Position numbers and translations under genes: made by a program
Notes under the pieces: generated by a model
Seen by the model: the letters and a program-made list of their open reading frames with translations, nothing else
Databases searched by the model: none
Told to the model about the DNA's origin: nothing
Part shown: piece by piece, positions 8,800 to 16,470 of the stretch
Layout: each line of letters opens with the position of its first letter
How positions within the stretch are numbered: the stretch's first letter is position 1
Assembly: GCF_030386795.1 (NCBI RefSeq)
Contig: NZ_JANUQM010000004.1
Location: forward strand, 124,001 to 188,000
DNA: 64,000 nucleotides
DNA from: Streptomyces sp. S.PNR 29
GTDB taxonomy: Bacteria > Actinomycetota > Actinomycetes > Streptomycetales > Streptomycetaceae
Reading direction: 5' to 3'

Positions 8800-10655
8800 T
8801 GGGCCGCCTCCAGGTCTTTCAGGGCCGTACGGGCCTCCTGGGCGCCCAGGGTCGAGAAGCCGGAGTTGAGCTTCAGGGCCGCCTTCAGATGGTCGCGTGC
8901 GTCCTTCTCGTGGCCGGTGGCGCGTTCGATCATGCCGCGGTGGTAGAGGAAGGCGGCGTTGCGGTAGCCGCCGGCCGTGGCCGTGCGCGCGTACGGCAGG
9001 GCCTCCTCGTCGCGGCCGTTGACGTGCAGCGCCCAGGCGAGGGCGTCCGCGGTGTGCACGGTGTGGCGGCGGTCCCATTCGGCGCGGGCCGCGCGCAGGG
9101 CGGCCGCCTTGTCGCCGTGGTCGGCGGCGGCGAGCGCGGTGTCGAGGTCGGCGTTGACGCCGTTGGCGCGGGCGAGGGCCGTCCAGGCGTCGACGAGGGC
9201 GTACTGGTTCCCGGCCTTCGCCCGGTCGCCCTTCGCGCCGCGGGCCTCGTACAGCTCGCCGAGCTCGACGAGCGGGCCGGGGAGCGGGGAGCGGGCGACG
9301 ACCGCCTCCATGCCCTCGATGGCGGCCGCCCGGTCGCCGCTCGCGGCCTGTGCGCGGGCCCGGCCCTCCAGGGCGGGGAGGTAGGTGTCGTCGGCGGCGA
9401 GGGCCCGGGCGTAGTGGTGGAGCGCGGCCTTGTGGTCGCCCTGGTTCCAGGCGAGCTGGCCCAGCTGGGTGGCGACGTACGCCACGTCTCCCGGGGAGGT
9501 CGCGGTGGCGAGCGCCTGCTCCAGCACCCGTCGTGCGGTGGCCACGTCGCCGCGCAGCTCCCGTACGTACGCGTACCGGGTGAAGACCGGGACGCCGGGC
9601 CGCCTGGCGTCGGCGGTGTCGGCGGCCTTCGCCGCGTCGTCGTAGCGGCCGAGTTCGACGAGGGCGTCGATCCGGGAGGACAGGGCGCGTTCGCTGTAGG
9701 GGTTCTGCTCCAGGGCCTGGTCGGCGTATTTCAGGGCGCCGGGGAAGTCATGGCGGGCGGCCGCGAGGGCGGCGCGGCCTGCGAGGGCCTGGTCGTTGCC
9801 GGGCTTCAGGTCGAGGGAGCGGTCGAGGGCGCGCTCGGCCTGCGGGTAGCGGGAGGGGTCACCCTTGGTGCGGGCCTGCTCGACGTAGGCGAGCCCGAGG
9901 GTGGCCCAGGCGCCGAAGTCCTTCGGCTGGCTGCGGAGATGGCTCTGCAGGGCGCGGATGCTCGCGTCGAGGTCCCGGCCGGCGAGCAGGGCCGGTGACA
10001 CGGCAGCGGGCGCGGCGGCCACGGGTGCGCTGCCGCTGTCCCGAGCGCCCCCGAGGGCGATGGCCCCGCCGGTCATCGCGACGGCCAGCAGCGCGGCACA
10101 CCCGGCGAGTCGAGCGGCCCGCCAGCGCCGCCCGGCGGCAGCGACACGACGAACAGCGGCGACACGCTGCTCGGCGGAGGCGACGCCCGCGGCAGCACGC
10201 ACACCGGACACTGCGCCGAGGCGCAGCTCTGCGCCGCGGGTTTCCCCGGCTTCGCCGGTCGCCTTCGCGTCGCGTCGGTCCTGTGGCTCGCCGGTCGGCT
10301 TCGCGTTGGGTCCTTCTTCGGGTCGGGGGCTGGGTTCCGCGTCGCGGGTTTCCCCGGCTTCGCCGGTCGTTTCCGCGCCGCGCCGACCTCCTGGCTCGCC
10401 CGCCTGCTTCGCGCCGCGTCCTTCTTCGGGTCCGCCAACCGGCCCCGCGCCGCGCCGACCTGCAGACTCGCCGGTTGCCTCCGTGCCGCGGGCTTCCCCG
10501 GACTCGCCGGCGGACTGTGTGCCCTGCGCTTCTCCGGCTTCGCCGTGCGGTTCCGTGCCCTGCGCTTCCCCGGACCCGTCGTCCGGCTCTGCGCGGCGCG
10601 CTTCCCCGGACCCGCCGGTTGCCTCCGGCTCGCTGTCGTTCGTACGCGGGGCCAT
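8796..10655 (-). CDS. Membrane-anchored tetratricopeptide-repeat protein
   Basis: The product has 619 residues. The ATG at 10655 follows GAGGAGAGG. Residues 13-144 are eleven near-repeats of 12 residues rich in Gly, Glu and Arg (type TGEAGETRGAEL). One transmembrane helix lies at about 184-203 (LAGCAALLAVAMTGGAIALGG), and about 400 residues of TPR helices follow outside (for example DFGAWATLGLAYVEQART and HKAALHHYARALAADD). TPR arrays hold protein partners, so it may scaffold assembly of an exported complex, perhaps with the DUF4331 protein. The repeats in the cytoplasmic tail look like expanded low-complexity DNA. It is coupled by a 4-base overlap to the metal permease. Confidence 0.85.
   Translation of the reverse strand: MAPRTNDSEPEATGGSGEARRAEPDDGSGEAQGTEPHGEAGEAQGTQSAGESGEARGTEATGESAGRRGAGPVGGPEEGRGAKQAGEPGGRRGAETTGEAGETRDAEPSPRPEEGPNAKPTGEPQDRRDAKATGEAGETRGAELRLGAVSGVRAAAGVASAEQRVAAVRRVAAAGRRWRAARLAGCAALLAVAMTGGAIALGGARDSGSAPVAAAPAAVSPALLAGRDLDASIRALQSHLRSQPKDFGAWATLGLAYVEQARTKGDPSRYPQAERALDRSLDLKPGNDQALAGRAALAAARHDFPGALKYADQALEQNPYSERALSSRIDALVELGRYDDAAKAADTADARRPGVPVFTRYAYVRELRGDVATARRVLEQALATATSPGDVAYVATQLGQLAWNQGDHKAALHHYARALAADDTYLPALEGRARAQAASGDRAAAIEGMEAVVARSPLPGPLVELGELYEARGAKGDRAKAGNQYALVDAWTALARANGVNADLDTALAAADHGDKAAALRAARAEWDRRHTVHTADALAWALHVNGRDEEALPYARTATAGGYRNAAFLYHRGMIERATGHEKDARDHLKAALKLNSGFSTLGAQEARTALKDLEAAQ
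10224..10619 (-). repeat. 36-bp coding repeat, eleven units
   Basis: This DNA encodes residues 13-144 of the TPR protein as eleven units of 12 residues with core GE-A/P-G-E/R-x-R-x-A-E. The units remain in frame and diverge at synonymous and non-synonymous sites, so the array is old or selected rather than newly expanded. Confidence 0.75.
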
Positions 10656-10668
10656 GCCCTCTCCTCAA

Positions 10669-10698
10669 TCGACGTGCATCGACGTGCATCGACGTGCA
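10669..10698. repeat. Three exact copies of TCGACGTGCA
   Basis: A 10-bp unit is repeated three times without change, 14 bases upstream of the TPR gene start. The period is close to one helical turn, so copies lie on the same DNA face. It could be an operator array or a replication-slippage tract. Confidence 0.8.
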
Positions 10699-10790
10699 GT
10701 GAACGCACCTTGTGGTGGTGCGGCGCGGCCCGCGCCGTGGGGGATGGGTGCGCGGGCCGCGCCAGTCGGTGGGGCGGTGGGCCGGAGCCC

Positions 10791-10820
10791 GGCGGGTCGG
10801 GCGCCGTGGCCCGACCCGCC
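10791..10820 (-). terminator. Hairpin after the DUF4331 gene
   Basis: Inverted repeat GGCGGGTCGGGC / GCCCGACCCGCC has a 6-base loop and lies 14 bases past the DUF4331 stop. It may lower expression of the two downstream genes or separate them into their own transcript. Confidence 0.65.
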
Positions 10821-10833
10821 GGCCGGGCCGGGC

Positions 10834-12366
10834 CTAGTACGCCCGGTTCCGCATCCGGCGCCACCACATCAGGCCGCCGCCGATCAGCAGGATCCCGGCC
10901 GCGCCGGCGCCCGCGGAGGCGGCGATCAGGGTGGTGTCGTCGGTACCGGCGGCGCCCGCCGGCTGCAGCGCGTCGCCCAGCTGGCTGCGGACGTCGTTGC
11001 CGCCGTCCACGCCCTTGGCGAGCGGGCCGCGCGACCCCTCCGTCGGGTTGGCCAGGTACGGGAAGGACTTGCCGAACTTCTTGTCGTTCTCGTCGACCGC
11101 GTCACCCAGGTCGTTCTTGGCGCCCAGCAGCTCACCCTCGACGACCTGCAGCGAGGCGTCGATCACGTCGTCCGTCAGCCGGCGCCCGTTCGGGAAGCCC
11201 GCGTTGTCGCCGTCGAGCACACCGAGCCGCTTCGGCTTGGCGGCCGGCTTGATCGAGGTGTTGAGGCGCAGCTGCTCCGACGGCGTCACGTGCGGCGGCT
11301 GGTTGAGGCCCTCGACGCCCTTGAGGAAGACGTCGACGAGGTCGTTGCGCGGCTCCTTGGGGGCCGGGATCTTGTAGATCGCCTCGATGAGCTTGGGCAG
11401 CTCGGGGTTGGTGACGTTCTCCAGGAACTGCGCGTCGTCCCGCGGCGCGGACGCGTTGAACTTGTCCTTGTCCTTCAGCGGGTTCACGACCTCGTTCACC
11501 AGCGGGCTGCCGAGACGCGACACCTGCGAGAAGTAGCCCTGCGCGTTCTTGCGCTGCGTCGTCGACCAGATGCCGACGACGGGCTGGTCGTGCGACTCGG
11601 TGATGAAGCTGTTGGGGACCTGCAGGGCGATCGAGTTGACGTTGTAGCCCTTGAGCGTGTCGTTGCCGACCTCGGACAGGTTCCCGCCGTACAGCAGGTC
11701 GAAGACGCGCAGGTCCAGGAAGAACGGGTCGTCGGCCTGCCCGGCGAACGTCTGGGCGCCGCCGGCGAGCTTGTGGATCGCCTGCTCGCGCAGCGTGTTG
11801 TAGTCCGGCATCGACGCCTTGCCGACGTTCGACGGGGCCACCGGCACATCGTCGGCGACCTTCGTCTTCGACACCGCCTTCAGGTGGCGCAGCTTGATCA
11901 GCTCGATGTCGTACGTCTGCGTGATGTTGAGGTCCGGGTCGTCGAGGCTGGTGACCGGGCCCGTGTTGTACAGGAACGTCTTGTCGTTCTTCGTGTGCGT
12001 CTTGAACGTGTACCGGAACAGCAGGTCTTCCTGCGCGTCACCGTTGCTGTCGATGCGCAGGTCGTACTGGGCGTCCTCGGCGAACGTGAAGAAGTTCGGT
12101 CCGCCGGCCGGATCCTCCATCGGGATCCAGTTCGCGACGATCGTCGTCGTGTCCGGCTTGTCCGGGCTGACGAACGCGTACACGTCCGTGTTGTCGTACT
12201 GCGGGGTGCCCGAGATCAGCGGGGCCTCCCGGTGGCTGGAGGCGGAGGCCTCCCCGGGGTCCAGCGCGGTCACGCCGGCGGCTGCGAGCCCCCCGGCGGC
12301 CAGCGCACCACAGATCAGGGTCGCGACGCTCCTGCGACCCGTACCGCTCTGGGAGATAGGTGTCAT
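10834..12366 (-). CDS. Exported DUF4331 protein with C-terminal membrane anchor
   Basis: The product has 510 residues. The ATG at 12366 is preceded by AGAGGA. A signal sequence with twin arginines (GRRSVATLICGALAAGG) is followed by the family hallmark SSHREAPLISGTPQYDNTDVYAF. The C-terminus has a helix (IAASAGAGAAGILLIGGGLMWW) and a basic tail RRMRNRAY, so the protein is held on the outer membrane face. The biochemical role of DUF4331 is unknown to me. It is divergent from an ECF sigma/anti-sigma pair and precedes a TPR protein and metal permease, which suggests an extracytoplasmic stress or metal-linked function. Confidence 0.88.
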   Translation of the reverse strand: MTPISQSGTGRRSVATLICGALAAGGLAAAGVTALDPGEASASSHREAPLISGTPQYDNTDVYAFVSPDKPDTTTIVANWIPMEDPAGGPNFFTFAEDAQYDLRIDSNGDAQEDLLFRYTFKTHTKNDKTFLYNTGPVTSLDDPDLNITQTYDIELIKLRHLKAVSKTKVADDVPVAPSNVGKASMPDYNTLREQAIHKLAGGAQTFAGQADDPFFLDLRVFDLLYGGNLSEVGNDTLKGYNVNSIALQVPNSFITESHDQPVVGIWSTTQRKNAQGYFSQVSRLGSPLVNEVVNPLKDKDKFNASAPRDDAQFLENVTNPELPKLIEAIYKIPAPKEPRNDLVDVFLKGVEGLNQPPHVTPSEQLRLNTSIKPAAKPKRLGVLDGDNAGFPNGRRLTDDVIDASLQVVEGELLGAKNDLGDAVDENDKKFGKSFPYLANPTEGSRGPLAKGVDGGNDVRSQLGDALQPAGAAGTDDTTLIAASAGAGAAGILLIGGGLMWWRRMRNRAY

Positions 12367-12448
12367 GCCGTCCGTCCTCTGTGCCAACTTGCCTGACACA
12401 CGCCATTCGGAGCGGTCGGCAGGGTGGATTGGTCGAATCTCAAACGTT

Positions 12449-12475
12449 CTTACGGAGCAGTTGAAAACTTGTTTC
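12449..12475 (-). promoter_or_regulatory. Candidate ECF-sigma promoter of the DUF4331 operon
   Basis: On the minus strand GAAAC (12471-12475) and CGTAAG (12449-12454) are separated by 16 bases, about 80 bases before the DUF4331 start. An AAC-containing -35 with a CGT-containing -10 is typical of ECF sigma promoters, and the ECF sigma gene starts 118 bases away on the other strand. Confidence 0.45.
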
Positions 12476-12592
12476 ATCGGCTGGGACCCGCGTTTTCGCC
12501 ACGCTGATCCGTAAGCCCATCCGGAGGTGTGTTCGTTGCGAATGCCTTGCGGGAAGGGACAGGCCCTGTGGGGCCGTGGAGAGGGGGACCGA

Positions 12593-13135
12593 GTGGAGGC
12601 GGACGAGCTGCTCGTGCTCGTGGCAGGCGGCGACCAGAACGCATTCGAGGAGTTGTACGGACTGGTGTCCGGTCCGGTGTACGGGCTCGTACGGCGCGTG
12701 GTGCGCGACCCGGCCCAGTCCGAGGAGGTGGCTCAGGAGGTGCTGCTCGAACTGTGGCGGTCGGCCGCGCGGTTCGACCCGGGGCGGGGCAGTGCCCTCT
12801 CCTGGATCCTCACCCTCGCCCACCGGCGTGCCGTGGACCGCGTGCGCAGCGCCCGCGCGGCAGGCGAGCGTGAGCAGCGCGAGGCACTGCGCGCCGGAGG
12901 GCCCGCCTTCGACCAGGTCGCCGAGGAGGTCGAGGCCGGACTCGAACGGGAGTGGGTACGCCGCTGCCTGGACCGCCTCACCGCGCTCCAGCGGCAGTCC
13001 GTCACCCTCGCCTACTACGAGGGCTACACGTACCGTGAGGTGGCCGAGCGGCTCTCCCTGCCGCTGGGCACGGTGAAGACGCGGATGCGCGACGGACTGA
13101 CCCGGCTGCGCCAGTGCCTGGGAGGCGTCGCATGA
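12593..13135 (+). CDS. ECF-family RNA polymerase sigma factor
   Basis: The product has 180 residues from the GTG at 12593, which follows GAGAGGGGGA; the frame is open 22 codons further up. Region 2 shows FEELYGLVSGPVYGLVRRVV and the -10-reading part VAQEVLLELWRSAARFDPGRGSALSWILTLAHRRAVDRVR. Region 4 is LTALQRQSVTLAYYEGYTYREVAERLSLPLGTVKTRMRDGLTRL, the helix-turn-helix for -35 recognition. Its stop overlaps the start of the anti-sigma gene (ATGA), the usual coupling for a sigma and its inhibitor. A likely target is the divergent DUF4331 operon. Confidence 0.93.
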   Translation: MEADELLVLVAGGDQNAFEELYGLVSGPVYGLVRRVVRDPAQSEEVAQEVLLELWRSAARFDPGRGSALSWILTLAHRRAVDRVRSARAAGEREQREALRAGGPAFDQVAEEVEAGLEREWVRRCLDRLTALQRQSVTLAYYEGYTYREVAERLSLPLGTVKTRMRDGLTRLRQCLGGVA

Positions 13136-13953
13136 ACCTCGTCGACCGACTGCTGCGCCGCGAGGACCTGCACTCCCTCGCCGCCCCCTACGCGCTCGAC
13201 GCCCTGGAGCCCGCGGAACGGGTCCGCTTCGAGAAGCACCTGAAGGACTGTGGCCGCTGCGCCGCCGAGGTACGGGCCCTGTCCGAGGACGCCGTCCGCC
13301 TCGCCTGGTCGACGGCCGCCCCGCCGCCGGCCGCCCTGCGCGACCGGGTCCTGGCCGCCGTACGCACCACCCCCCAGGAGCCCGTCCGGCAGGACGAGGG
13401 GCGTGTGCGCGCCCCACAGTTGCCGCCGCACGTGTGGGGCACCCGGCCGCCGCCCGCCCGCTCCCACAGGCCTCGGCCGCGCCCCCTGCTGGTGCCGTTC
13501 GCCACGGCCACGGCCGCCGCGGCCCTCGTCGTCGCCTCGCTCTTCGCCGTCCAGGCGAACCGGACACAGGACCAGCTGAACGCCGAGCGCGCCCAGGCAC
13601 GTGAGATCGCCCACGTTCTGTCAGCTCCCGACGCCCGCGCGGCCGGTGACGGGGACGCCCGGGGCCGCAGTATCGGAGTGATCGCCTCCGCATCCGAGAG
13701 GCGTGCGGTGGTCACGTTGAGCGGCTACGGCGACCCGCCGAGCGGCCGCGTGCGCCAGCTGTGGCTCATGCGCCCCGATGCGCAACCGCGCTCCCTCGGG
13801 CTCTTCGTGGGCGACACGCCGCTGGTCGCGTCCGGTCTCGACATGTCCGCCACATCGCTGGCCGTGACCGTCGAACCTGACGGGGGGTCGGCACAGCCCA
13901 CCACTCAGCCAATTGTCCAACTCGCCCTGAAATCAGTCGGATTCGGAGAGTGA
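13132..13953 (+). CDS. Zinc-binding transmembrane anti-sigma factor (RskA/ZAS type)
   Basis: The product has 273 residues. The ATG at 13132 overlaps the sigma stop. The N-terminal anti-sigma domain has His36-x3-Cys40-x2-Cys43 (HLKDCGRC), the zinc-associated motif that clamps an ECF sigma factor. One membrane helix (LVPFATATAAAALVVASLFAV, about 122-142) is followed by an outer RskA domain (VRQLWLMRPDAQPRSLGLFV). By analogy with RskA and RsgI-like proteins, a surface signal would lead to cleavage and release of the sigma factor. The signal is unknown. Confidence 0.9.
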   Translation: MNLVDRLLRREDLHSLAAPYALDALEPAERVRFEKHLKDCGRCAAEVRALSEDAVRLAWSTAAPPPAALRDRVLAAVRTTPQEPVRQDEGRVRAPQLPPHVWGTRPPPARSHRPRPRPLLVPFATATAAAALVVASLFAVQANRTQDQLNAERAQAREIAHVLSAPDARAAGDGDARGRSIGVIASASERRAVVTLSGYGDPPSGRVRQLWLMRPDAQPRSLGLFVGDTPLVASGLDMSATSLAVTVEPDGGSAQPTTQPIVQLALKSVGFGE

Positions 13954-14079
13954 TCGTAGAGTTATCGCCAACCCCCTTACGGGGAAAGTGAATCCTGTGA
14001 CCGCGATACACGCGTGCCCCATGGGGGCGATAGGGTTACTCTGCCCGGGCCGGGTGGACTCGTACGGGTGGGGAGTGAC

Positions 14080-14349
14080 ATGGAACAGATAACAGTGCGC
14101 AGCAGGGCCAGGGTCCCTGCGATCACCTGCGGGAGCAGCGCGACCAGCTCGCGTCTCGACCGCCATCTCTCGGTGCTGGGCGGGCCTGCCGTCCCGCAGC
14201 GGGAGACCGTCGAGGCGACCTCGCTGATGCGTGAGCTGACCGCGCGTGACACCACGCAGGAGCGCAGCGGCAGGGGCGCACGGGTACGCCGGGTCTCGCT
14301 CTTCGCACCACTGCGCCGACTGCGCCGTTCGCTGTTCGGCGGCAACTGA
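14080..14349 (+). CDS. Small basic protein of unknown function
   Basis: The product has 89 residues. The ATG at 14080 has GGGGAG four bases before it, and a -10-like TAGGGT lies at 14031. The N-terminus is polar (MEQITVRSRARVPAITCGSS). The C-terminus is strongly basic and amphipathic (RRVSLFAPLRRLRRSLFGGN), which could bind membrane or nucleic acid. No domain is recognised and no signal peptide is seen. High GC at third positions and a good ribosome site support translation. A strong hairpin lies downstream. Confidence 0.65.
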   Translation: MEQITVRSRARVPAITCGSSATSSRLDRHLSVLGGPAVPQRETVEATSLMRELTARDTTQERSGRGARVRRVSLFAPLRRLRRSLFGGN

Positions 14350-14456
14350 GACCCGCGCTCAGGCGACCACACCGTCCCGGCACGGCGCTGCCCCTCTGTC
14401 GTCCGTCATCCCCACGGCACGCGGCAGCGCCCCGGTGTGTTCCCGAGCGCGGGCTT

Positions 14457-14500
14457 GTCCCCCATCCGTACCGCCTCCCCGCCCGGCGGTGATGGGGGAC
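14457..14500. terminator. Bidirectional hairpin terminator
   Basis: Perfect outer arms GTCCCCCATC / GATGGGGGAC enclose inner arms ACCGCC / GGCGGT. It sits between convergent genes (14080-14349 plus and 14509-15666 minus), so it can serve both. Confidence 0.8.
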
Positions 14501-14508
14501 TTCTGCGT

Positions 14509-15666
14509 TCACAGGAGCGTCAGCTGTCCCTCGGGGCCCTCTTCGTGGCCGTCCAGCACCGAGGCGGGCCTGCGCGCCGACTCCGGCACCGGAAGCACGC
14601 CCGCCTTCCTCAGTTCCGCCGCGGTGATCTGGGCCGTCACCGTCAGCTCCTCCCGCCGCGGCCGCAGTTCGGCCAGCAACGCCAGCACGGTGATCAGCTC
14701 CAGCAGCTCCGACGTCCAGGCCTGCGGCCATGTCGCCGGGCGGATCGCCGACAGCGTGCCCGGTTCCGCTCCGGCCGTGCGGGCCGTGAACCACTGCTCC
14801 AGGACGCGCACTCCGCCGGCTTCGAAGTCCCACGCCTCCTGCGGCACCGGTGAGATGCGGCCCCCGTCCAGATGCAGGGCCTCCTCGTCGGGGTCGTAGT
14901 GGAGGGTGAGCGGGCGGGACGGCAGCGGAGCGCGCACGTACGGGCGGCGGCCGCCCGGGAGTCTGGGGCGTTCGCCGTCGCGGCGCATGAGCCACAGCAT
15001 GCGACGGCCCAGTTCCACGCCCCGCGCCCACAGTGCGGAGTCCTCGGTGAGGGGGACGGCGTGGCCGGGGCCGACCGTCGCCACGATCCAGGCCAGGACG
15101 TCCAGCGGAGCGGGCGCGTGGCCCAGGCGGGTGGCCAGGTGGTCGAGCAGGCCCGGCGCCAGGTTCGGCTCCTCGCCGCCGGGGCGGCGGTACAGCGGGC
15201 GGATGCGGCCGGGACGGAGCAGGGGGAGCCGGGACGTGGCGAGGAGGTGGGGCCCGGGCGGACCGTCCGTCTCGACGACGAAGACCTGATGCTCGTCCGC
15301 CACCCGCCACAGCTCGGGACGGGCCGCGTCGATCAGCCGGTGGTCGGGGATGAGCCACTGCTCGTCGAAGGGCGCCCGCAGCACGCGCACCGGCTCCGGG
15401 CAGGGGCCCGAGGCGCGCGCCAGCTTCTCGGTGCCGGCGGTCCGGCCCGGCAGCCCGCCGACCGCGGTGTGCAGCGTGCGTGAGCGCGTCGGCTCCAGCA
15501 AGGCCTCGCGGTCGGGGCCCTCCGCCTTTATGAAGGCGTCCCAGCGGGCTCTGAGGGACACCGCGTCGGGGGCCGCCGGCCACCCCCGGCCGAGCCGCGG
15601 CGGTGCGACGGACCACGGCATGAGGTCCGCCAGCAGCGGAGCGTCGTCGTGCGTCACGCTGGGCAT
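14509..15666 (-). CDS. Orphan type-ISP restriction-modification specificity-domain protein
   Basis: The product has 385 residues from the ATG at 15666. The text (MPSVTHDDAPLLADLMPWSV, then RWDAFIKAEGPDREALLEPTR, LPLLRPGRIRPLYRRPGGEEPNLAPGLL and a C-terminal LTVTAQITAAELRKAGVLPVP) matches what I know of the LlaBIII-type C-terminal specificity domain. Full type ISP enzymes are single chains of about 1,500 residues with helicase, nuclease and methylase parts. None of those motifs (DEAD, NPPY) are here, so this is a free-standing homologue without restriction activity of its own. It sits 26 bases after a GntR gene on the same strand. Function is unknown; DNA binding is a guess. Confidence 0.7.
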   Translation of the reverse strand: MPSVTHDDAPLLADLMPWSVAPPRLGRGWPAAPDAVSLRARWDAFIKAEGPDREALLEPTRSRTLHTAVGGLPGRTAGTEKLARASGPCPEPVRVLRAPFDEQWLIPDHRLIDAARPELWRVADEHQVFVVETDGPPGPHLLATSRLPLLRPGRIRPLYRRPGGEEPNLAPGLLDHLATRLGHAPAPLDVLAWIVATVGPGHAVPLTEDSALWARGVELGRRMLWLMRRDGERPRLPGGRRPYVRAPLPSRPLTLHYDPDEEALHLDGGRISPVPQEAWDFEAGGVRVLEQWFTARTAGAEPGTLSAIRPATWPQAWTSELLELITVLALLAELRPRREELTVTAQITAAELRKAGVLPVPESARRPASVLDGHEEGPEGQLTLL

Positions 15667-15692
15667 CGTACGGCCTGATACGGACAGCGGAG

Positions 15693-16451
15693 TCAGGTGG
15701 CGTCCAGCGTCACCGTGAAGGAGAAGCGGTCCCCGCGGTAGTGGATGACCGCCGCGTCCAGCACCCGCCCGTCCGCGTCGTACGTGACGCCCGTGTAGTG
15801 CAGGATCGGGCTGAGCAGCGGGACTTCGAGCAGCCGGGCCGTCTCCGGGTCCGCCAGGCGTGCCTCCACGGTGTCCGTGATGCGGCTGATGTCCGCCCCG
15901 AGGACGTCCCGCAGCACCTTGGTCATCGGCCAGCGGGTCAGGTCGTCCAGGTCGATACGGGCGGCCAGCTCGGGACGGACGTAGTTGCGGGCGTGGTTGG
16001 TCGGCTCGCCGGTCTTCTCGTCGCTGCGCAGGCGGTGGTACGTCGCGACCTGAGCCAGGTCCGGGAAGTGCTCGGCGAGTTCGGCCGGCACGGGCGCGTG
16101 GCCGTGGTCCAGCAGCTCGGTGGTCATGCCGGACTGCTGCGCCACGATCGCGTCCACCGAGCCCAGCAGGCGTACCGGGGTGCCCCTGCGCGCGTGCGGC
16201 TCGATGAACGTGCCGCGCCGCCGGTGGCGGGTGATCAGCCCCTCGTCCTCCAGCTCCTTCAACGCCTGCCGCATGGTCAGCACGCTCACCCCGTAGTGCC
16301 CGGCCAGCTGCTCCTCCGTGGGCAGGCGCAGCGGGTCCCGCGGCGAGCGGCCGAGTATCGAGGCGCGCAGCGACTGCGACACCTGGTACCACAGGGGGAG
16401 CTTGCGGTTCAGGACGATGGAGTCCGGGGCGAAGGAGGTCACGGCTGTCAT
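15693..16451 (-). CDS. GntR-family regulator with UTRA domain (HutC type)
   Basis: The product has 252 residues. A winged helix-turn-helix lies at about 15-85 (LPTEEQLAGHYGVSVLTMRQALKELEDEGLITRHRRRGTFI), followed by a UTRA ligand domain (ELAEHFPDLAQVATYHRLRSDEKTGEPTNHARNYV). UTRA proteins bind small metabolites and release DNA. It lies 19 bases after homogentisate dioxygenase on the same strand, so an aromatic-catabolism ligand is likely. A palindrome upstream of that gene is a candidate binding site. Confidence 0.88.
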   Translation of the reverse strand: MTAVTSFAPDSIVLNRKLPLWYQVSQSLRASILGRSPRDPLRLPTEEQLAGHYGVSVLTMRQALKELEDEGLITRHRRRGTFIEPHARRGTPVRLLGSVDAIVAQQSGMTTELLDHGHAPVPAELAEHFPDLAQVATYHRLRSDEKTGEPTNHARNYVRPELAARIDLDDLTRWPMTKVLRDVLGADISRITDTVEARLADPETARLLEVPLLSPILHYTGVTYDADGRVLDAAVIHYRGDRFSFTVTLDAT

Positions 16452-16470
16452 CCGTACCGGCCGGGACGGA

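Noticed and set aside
5497..8946. A 1,149-codon open frame on the plus strand
   Set aside because: It mirrors the kinase and the His-rich permease; its product is low-complexity Arg/Gly/Val-rich text with no domain.
10669..10698. Tandem repeats as a possible plasmid-type origin (iterons)
   Set aside because: There are only three 10-bp copies, with no replication gene and no AT-rich unwinding region.
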